Under the pieces are notes generated by a model. The model was not told where the DNA came from. It saw nothing but the letters and a program-made list of their open reading frames with translations, and did no database searches. The translations under genes were made by a program, and so were the position numbers. A stretch of 64,000 nt of DNA from Pseudanabaena sp. BC1403 (GTDB lineage: Bacteria > Cyanobacteriota > Cyanobacteriia > Pseudanabaenales > Pseudanabaenaceae): contig NZ_PDDM01000017.1 of NCBI RefSeq assembly GCF_002914585.1, positions 48,332 through 112,331 of the forward strand. Reading direction: 5' to 3'. This document shows, in pieces, positions 60,845 to 64,000 of this stretch (position 1 is the first letter of the stretch; each line of letters starts with the position of its first letter).

Positions 60845-61214
60845 AGGCGATCGCCCAAGCATCCATCCAAAAAACGCGATCGCCCAACCACATTATCCTG
60901 TTAACAACAGTAACTTGACCTTTAATTGCTGAACCTAGAGCAGCTAAAAGATTTGATGCTAAAGGCTTTAGAGCCGCTAAACTATTTGATGGTGCTTGTA
61001 AGACCACTACCGCGATATCGAATTGAGGTATATTTTGCTGAAAAGATAAATTTCGATCAACTGTTACAAAGACATCAAACTCTTCTACGGCGAGAGCTAG
61101 AAGCTTACCATTTTTGACTCCTGCCCAGCCCATTTGCGGAACTGTTTTTACTACATAGCCAACAATTTCTCTAGTGAATCGGCGATCAATACATTCATCC
61201 AAAAGAATCCTCAT
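60699..61214 (-). CDS. DUF5615 PIN-like protein with abnormal C-terminal extension
   Basis: 171 aa. Residues 1-110 match DUF5615 (PIN-like, Mut7-C-type nuclease fold): MRILLDECIDRRFTREIVG with the first acidic residues, GKLLALAVEEFDVFVTVDRNL with the second acidic group, and VVVLQAPSNSLAAL. The usual length is near 110-120 aa. The remaining about 55 residues run through a HIP1 repeat and antisense to the RelE-like gene and look like stop-codon loss. It pairs with DUF433 just upstream (gap 1 bp); the pair is a presumed toxin-antitoxin module. Confidence 0.78.
   Translation of the reverse strand: MRILLDECIDRRFTREIVGYVVKTVPQMGWAGVKNGKLLALAVEEFDVFVTVDRNLSFQQNIPQFDIAVVVLQAPSNSLAALKPLASNLLAALGSAIKGQVTVVNRIMWLGDRVFWMDAWAIAFKEKTCKYPYGAKILQKLLHSPKLLSLPCNHLNECDKNYHIPASFLDY
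60845..60893 (+). repeat. HIP1-centred repeat pair after the RelE-like gene
   Basis: CGATCG cores at 60848 and 60877, 29 bp apart, flank CCCAASCAYCC/CCCAACCAC. It lies inside the minus-strand DUF5615 reading frame, suggesting that the coding tail here is not original. Confidence 0.65.
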
Positions 61215-61215
61215 A

Positions 61216-61434
61216 TTATGCCGCCGTACTGAAAAATGTTCTTCCTAACTCTTCCAAAAAGTAAATAACTTGTTCTTTAGTCACAGTTGGAAAACCATCC
61301 AAAAAATCATCAATGGACTCTCCTGCTTTGAGATAATCCAAAAGTGTTTGTACTGGAACTCTTGTATTTGAGAATACAGTCGTACCACCCATAACATCGA
61401 GAGATCTGCTGATAAACTTTGAATCTCTAAACAT
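61216..61434 (-). CDS. DUF433 antitoxin-like protein
   Basis: 72 aa. It contains GGTTVFSNTRVPVQTLLDYLKAGESIDDFLDGFPTVT split across the DUF433 pattern (GTRVPV.TLLDYL.AGE..DDFL..FP.V) with a helix-turn-helix. The start at 61434 (MFRDSKF) is preferred; an upstream ATG at 61494 adds 20 residues. The stop is 1 bp from the DUF5615 start. DUF433 and DUF5615 commonly occur side by side in cyanobacteria. Confidence 0.85.
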   Translation of the reverse strand: MFRDSKFISRSLDVMGGTTVFSNTRVPVQTLLDYLKAGESIDDFLDGFPTVTKEQVIYFLEELGRTFFSTAA

Positions 61435-61483
61435 AAATTTATGATATTTAGCTGCGTTTAATATTTTAGCAAATATTGATAGG

Positions 61484-61650
61484 TGATCTCCCAATCACCT
61501 ATCTCACCCAAAGCGCGATCGCCTACCCACTCACCAAAAACACGATCGCCCAACCTCTCACTCAAAACACGATCGCCTACCCACTCACCAAAAACGCGAT
61601 CGCCTAATCATCCACTCAAAAACGCGATCGCTCAATCACTCACAAAAAAG
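61484..61650 (+). repeat. HIP1-centred repeat array, five units plus one decayed
   Basis: CGATCG cores at 61516, 61543, 61570, 61597 and 61625: spacing 27, 27, 27 and 28 bp. Unit approximates CGATCGCCYAMYCAYYCAC followed by AAAAAC. A decayed unit lies near 61484. The array fills the gap between hicB (3' end) and the DUF433 gene (5' end), both on the minus strand. Confidence 0.85.
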
Positions 61651-61659
61651 TAACAAATA

Positions 61660-61986
61660 TCAACCTGCGAGTTTTTGACTCATATAACGATTTAAGCTAA
61701 CGTTTTCTTCTGCGGCTTCCATTGCTAATCTGCGATGAAGAGATGGAGGAATACGAACTTGAAGTTTACCGCTATAGACCTTTTCGGCTATTGGTTCTGG
61801 AATCTTTTCTCCATTTGCTTCCATATCTGTTACTACATCTTTGACCAGATTTGTAATACCTTCGAGAGCATCCGAACGATTTTCATCAAGATAAGACAAA
61901 CTAGGAAACTCTGCACATAATCCTGCAAATTCTTGATCTTCAACTGACCAAGTAATTTTATAGCTGTAGTGTTCATGGTTAATCAT
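61660..61986 (-). CDS. hicB: HicB-family antitoxin
   Basis: 108 aa. The N-terminal half is the RNase H-like HicB fold (YSYKITWSVEDQEFAGLCAEFPSLSY, DALEGITNLVKDVVTDM) and the C-terminal part a ribbon-helix-helix (GKLQVRIPPSLHRRLAMEAA, SLNRYMSQKLAG) for DNA binding. It overlaps the hicA gene by 8 bp. It should neutralise HicA and repress the operon. Confidence 0.92.
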   Translation of the reverse strand: MINHEHYSYKITWSVEDQEFAGLCAEFPSLSYLDENRSDALEGITNLVKDVVTDMEANGEKIPEPIAEKVYSGKLQVRIPPSLHRRLAMEAAEENVSLNRYMSQKLAG

Positions 61987-62233
61987 CTTTCACTCCCTCA
62001 ATTTTTTCGATCGCTGCTAATACTTGTTTAACTTGATAAACTTTTGCCTTGCCATTCTTTTCTTGAATGTTAACGCGAGGGTCGCCTTGCCAAGGGGTTT
62101 TGTAGACACAATGACTCGTCCCTTGCTGTCGAGGCTCTCCAAAGTAATGATTGCAAACTTTTACTAAATCAGTGAAGTTAACATTTTGAGAATTCCTTTT
62201 TAGCTGAGCAACTATTTTTTCTACTTGTGCCAT
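61979..62233 (-). CDS. hicA: HicA-family mRNA interferase toxin
   Basis: 84-aa double-stranded RNA-binding-fold toxin. FTDLVKVCNHYFGEPRQQGTSH contains the catalytic His of the GSSH-like motif (here GTSH), followed by VYKTPWQGDPRVNIQEKNGKAKVYQVKQVL. The gene is first in the minus-strand operon and overlaps hicB. It cleaves mRNA in related systems. Confidence 0.92.
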   Translation of the reverse strand: MAQVEKIVAQLKRNSQNVNFTDLVKVCNHYFGEPRQQGTSHCVYKTPWQGDPRVNIQEKNGKAKVYQVKQVLAAIEKIEGVKDD

Positions 62234-62281
62234 AAGGTTAGGTTTATAGTGAATATTAGTATCAATATTAATACTATGTCA

Positions 62282-62400
62282 AGCGATCGCCCAATCCCTC
62301 AAAAAACACGATCGCTTAATCCCTCACAAAAAACGCGATCGCCTAATCCCTCACAAAACACGATCGCCCAATCATCCACCTCACAAAAAAAGCGATCTTC
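62282..62400 (+). repeat. HIP1-centred repeat array, four units plus a decayed one
   Basis: CGATCG cores at 62284, 62309, 62336 and 62361 (25, 27, 25 bp) and a decayed GCGATCTT at 62392. Unit flank CCCAATCCCTCACAAAA. It lies between the GNAT 3' end and the hicA 5' end. Confidence 0.85.
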
Positions 62401-62983
62401 AAGATTCGTTGATTAGATCAATTAAAGATTTGAGATCGAAGTACATAGTGCGATATGGAACAGAAGGAGGTAGCTCTTCCTCTGAGTTTACAAATCGAAA
62501 TCCAAATTGCTCGTAAAATCCAGACGCATCATATGGTGTTTCTGGATCAGTGTCATAGAGCGCATCAACGGTCATGAATCTTATGCCTAATGTAATGACT
62601 AATTCTGTAGCTACATATTCCAAAGCCCACTCGACTAATCGGCGACCTGCTCCCTTTGCTCTTTGATCGGCAGCTAATAAGCCTATTTTTACGGCGGGAA
62701 ATGTACGGTACTGGACTCCTTCTTCGGCAAGTAGTTGCTCATCTGCTTCTAACTTGTCAGCTAGGAGTGTTATATAACCTGCTAACGATTCGTTATGACG
62801 AATGATCCAACATTGACTCAATTGTGCATCAACTTCTCTTTGAATCCGTCCCTGTTTCCAGTAAGTGACAAATTCTCCTCGAACGCACCGAAAACCTTGA
62901 CCTAATGATCTTAAGTCAGCATTTATCTGTTCTACTTCAGCTTCAGAAAAGTCTATGCCAGAAAACTTAGGTGTTGGCGGCAT
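62399..62983 (-). CDS. GNAT-family acetyltransferase
   Basis: 194-aa GCN5-like N-acetyltransferase. The acetyl-CoA loop is in VKIGLLAADQRAKGAGRRLVEWALEYV (A-x-x-x-R-x-x-G-x-G), and YDASGFYEQFGFRFV is the usual C-terminal strand. Stand-alone GNATs of this size beside a small partner can be toxins that acetylate aminoacyl-tRNA (TacT/AtaT type). Here a 57-aa gene directly upstream overlaps by 17 bp, supporting such a pair, though the partner is not a classic ribbon-helix-helix. It could also be an ordinary acetyltransferase. Confidence 0.85.
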   Translation of the reverse strand: MPPTPKFSGIDFSEAEVEQINADLRSLGQGFRCVRGEFVTYWKQGRIQREVDAQLSQCWIIRHNESLAGYITLLADKLEADEQLLAEEGVQYRTFPAVKIGLLAADQRAKGAGRRLVEWALEYVATELVITLGIRFMTVDALYDTDPETPYDASGFYEQFGFRFVNSEEELPPSVPYRTMYFDLKSLIDLINES

Positions 62984-63140
62984 GGGTTATTTTGCGATTC
63001 TTGCGACGTTCGGCAATTCGTTTTGCTGTAGCGATCGCTGCTTCGTTAGATATGCTGCCACCAGTTTTAATTGCTAGGGCTAGTTTTTTCGCTTCGCTAC
63101 CTACTACTGGTTTAGATAGGGTGTAAAAAGGGTATTTCAT
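62967..63140 (-). CDS. 57-aa protein overlapping the GNAT gene, candidate antitoxin
   Basis: ATG at 63140, TAA at 62967-62969. Sequence begins MKYPFYTLSKPVVGSEAKKL and continues ALAIKTGGSISNEAAIATAK, then RIAERRKNRKITHAANT. The C-terminal half is a strongly basic helix, the middle helical. It overlaps the GNAT start by 17 bp in another frame, the usual sign of translational coupling. A codon-level AGAAGA box precedes it. I do not recognise a family. Role as antitoxin or nucleic-acid-binding partner is inferred only from position. Confidence 0.65.
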   Translation of the reverse strand: MKYPFYTLSKPVVGSEAKKLALAIKTGGSISNEAAIATAKRIAERRKNRKITHAANT

Positions 63141-63187
63141 GTCTTCTCTAACCGTTGCTTATTCTAACTTTAGCATAATTAAGCAAT

Positions 63188-63310
63188 AACACGATCGCCC
63201 AACCATCCACAAAAAACACGATCGCCCAATCCCTCACAAAACACGATCGCCCAACCATCCACAAAAAACACGATCGCCCAACCACTCACCCCAAAACAAC
63301 GCGATCTTGA
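63188..63310 (+). repeat. HIP1-centred repeat array, four units plus a decayed one
   Basis: CGATCG cores at 63192, 63219, 63244 and 63271 (27, 25, 27 bp) and a decayed GCGATCTT at 63301. Flank CCCAACCATCCACAAAAAA. It lies between the DUF4209-like gene's 3' end and the 57-aa gene's 5' end and closely matches the array at 62,282. Confidence 0.85.
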
Positions 63311-63312
63311 TG

Positions 63313-63894
63313 TTATGCATTGCGCTCTTTTACTATCGCCAAACATAGCATTACGTGCATTATCCTGTCAGCTCTCGAATCATTAAATTCTTCAATTGGA
63401 CTTATACCATGACATACTTTATTTCTTATATTCCAACCGCGCTGATCGGATAGTAAAATCCTCAGATAAAAAGCTATATCCTCACCAAAATATTCCTTGA
63501 CTATATCATCACGAAGTAGAGCATCTAAAGTTTTAAATTTAAACCCATCATAGTTATTTTCCACTACAAGAAGTCCACCCTTTAACTCTACTAATGTACG
63601 AATAGCGGCTTCAATTTGAGGAACAAATAAATGAATTGCTGTAATATAGTCTTCTGTAAAAAAAGCTAAAATACCTTTTTCAATAATACTCTGCTTAGAT
63701 TTGTCAAAAAGATGAGAGCGATAAAAAAATGCTAAGTAATCCTCGGATTTAGCATTATATTTTTCTGTCAACCTAACAAATAAATGATGCAAAATCCATG
63801 AGTTTTCACCCATGCTTTTACATAGCTGGCTTACATCAAAATCACTAGGATCAGTCATTTTTGCTATAGGTATTCCTCTATGATCGTATGACAC
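63313..63894 (-). CDS. DUF4209-like C-terminal domain protein, probably a fragment
   Basis: 193 aa with GTG at 63894; an ATG at 63858 is an alternative start. AFFTEDYITAIHLFVPQIEAAIRTLVEL and the RNKVCHG motif (an RNxxxHG pattern near residue 160) resemble the C-terminal part of DUF4209 proteins, a HEPN-like region. Full proteins of this kind are much longer, so this may be a truncated relic or a stand-alone HEPN-type domain. The frame is closed by a stop about 55 bp upstream. RNxxxH is a catalytic motif in HEPN RNases, so an RNase toxin is possible. Confidence 0.6.
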   Translation of the reverse strand: MSYDHRGIPIAKMTDPSDFDVSQLCKSMGENSWILHHLFVRLTEKYNAKSEDYLAFFYRSHLFDKSKQSIIEKGILAFFTEDYITAIHLFVPQIEAAIRTLVELKGGLLVVENNYDGFKFKTLDALLRDDIVKEYFGEDIAFYLRILLSDQRGWNIRNKVCHGISPIEEFNDSRADRIMHVMLCLAIVKERNA

Positions 63895-63942
63895 AATAGT
63901 AGATGAAGCAGTAAGGAATGAAAAATAAATAACTTATGCATT

Positions 63943-64000
63943 TCAGTTATTTTGAGGAATGGCTCTATAATTCCATTTAGGAAGATATTCATCAAAAATG
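63943..64000 (-). CDS. Possible 3' end of a gene cut by the window edge
   Basis: An open minus-strand frame enters at the window end and stops at 63943-63945 (last residues YRAIPQNN). Only about 18 codons are visible. It could be the remnant N-terminal part of the DUF4209-like gene or an unrelated gene. Confidence 0.2.
   Translation of the reverse strand, partial: IFDEYLPKWNYRAIPQNN

Noticed and set aside
61484..61650. Regular 27-bp periodic repeats looked like a CRISPR array
   Set aside because: The whole period is repeat; there are no unique 30-40 bp spacers and no cas genes. The core is the common HIP1 octamer.
62225..62416. Plus-strand 63-aa frame rich in NPSQKTRS
   Set aside because: It is the translation of the HIP1 repeat array and begins antisense to hicA; no independent coding signal.
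59650..63310. Integron with attC-type recombination sites between cassettes
   Set aside because: Units are short direct repeats without the paired inverted core sites of attC, and no integrase is in the window.

Overview
The window is cyanobacterial chromosome. Evidence: a phycobilisome rod-core linker (cpcG) beside a CpeS/CpcS-type bilin lyase, the C-terminal half of a split DnaE carrying the cyanobacterial intein-C, a CruA/CruP-type lycopene cyclase homologue, a FurA-like regulator, Deg/HtrA, DUF2811, and very frequent HIP1 octamers (GCGATCGC). A Pseudanabaena-like filamentous lineage is my guess; it rests on gene style, not on a search. No rRNA, transposase, phage gene or CRISPR array was seen. 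One tRNA gene is present: tRNA-Leu(CAA) at 12,897.

Layout. 0-3.5 kb: 3' part of a GGDEF-EAL protein, then GDP-mannose dehydratase and GDP-fucose synthase (GDP-fucose for surface polysaccharide). 3.6-10.3 kb: alpha/beta hydrolase, cpcG and bilin lyase, a secreted two-SPOR-like-domain protein, a PotB/PotC permease pair, and an RsbW-like kinase with a STAS partner. 10.4-20 kb: split dnaE C-half, trmL, tRNA-Leu, CCG-domain Fe-S protein, rpe, Pit phosphate transporter, mreBCD, SRPBCC protein, fur. 20-31.5 kb: RlmI-like methyltransferase, Uma2 nuclease, TPR protein, M16 peptidase, HEAT-repeat protein, lycopene cyclase-like protein, aroE, PLP decarboxylase. 31.5-40 kb: fused peptide-type ABC ATPase, cobQ and cbiB (divergent), FHA-TPR protein, a membrane coiled-coil protein, Deg protease. 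40-45 kb: pstSCAB behind a Pho box. 45-58 kb: YkgJ protein, PLD-like protein with an EF-hand, rimO, STAS protein, hemY-type protoporphyrinogen oxidase, DUF2811, a DnaA-box cluster (possible oriC), NfeD/MCE/ABC genes, asparaginase, MFS transporter. 58-64 kb: an accessory island of small toxin-antitoxin-like modules (ParDE, DUF4258/DUF2283, RelE-like, DUF433/DUF5615, HicAB, a GNAT with a 57-aa partner, a DUF4209-like fragment).

Three non-coding layers stand out. First, most intergenic gaps carry a long, nearly perfect hairpin with unique arms of about 12-32 bp and often a 3-nt loop. Several lie where a terminator makes no sense, for example filling the 59-bp divergent cobQ/cbiB gap. Second, a 108-bp three-hairpin element occurs three times (28.9, 33.5 and 55.7 kb), plus a diverged inverted copy at 29.0 kb, with compensatory base changes in its stems; each full copy has another long hairpin just upstream. 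Third, in the accessory island the spacers between gene modules are filled by short arrays of a 25-31 bp HIP1-centred repeat, always in the same orientation whatever the strand of the flanking genes. Three MITE-like elements with terminal inverted repeats (39.9, 50.3 and 56.9 kb) complete the repeat content.

All gene functions come from recognising motifs and family resemblance by eye. No homology search, RNA folding or statistics were run.
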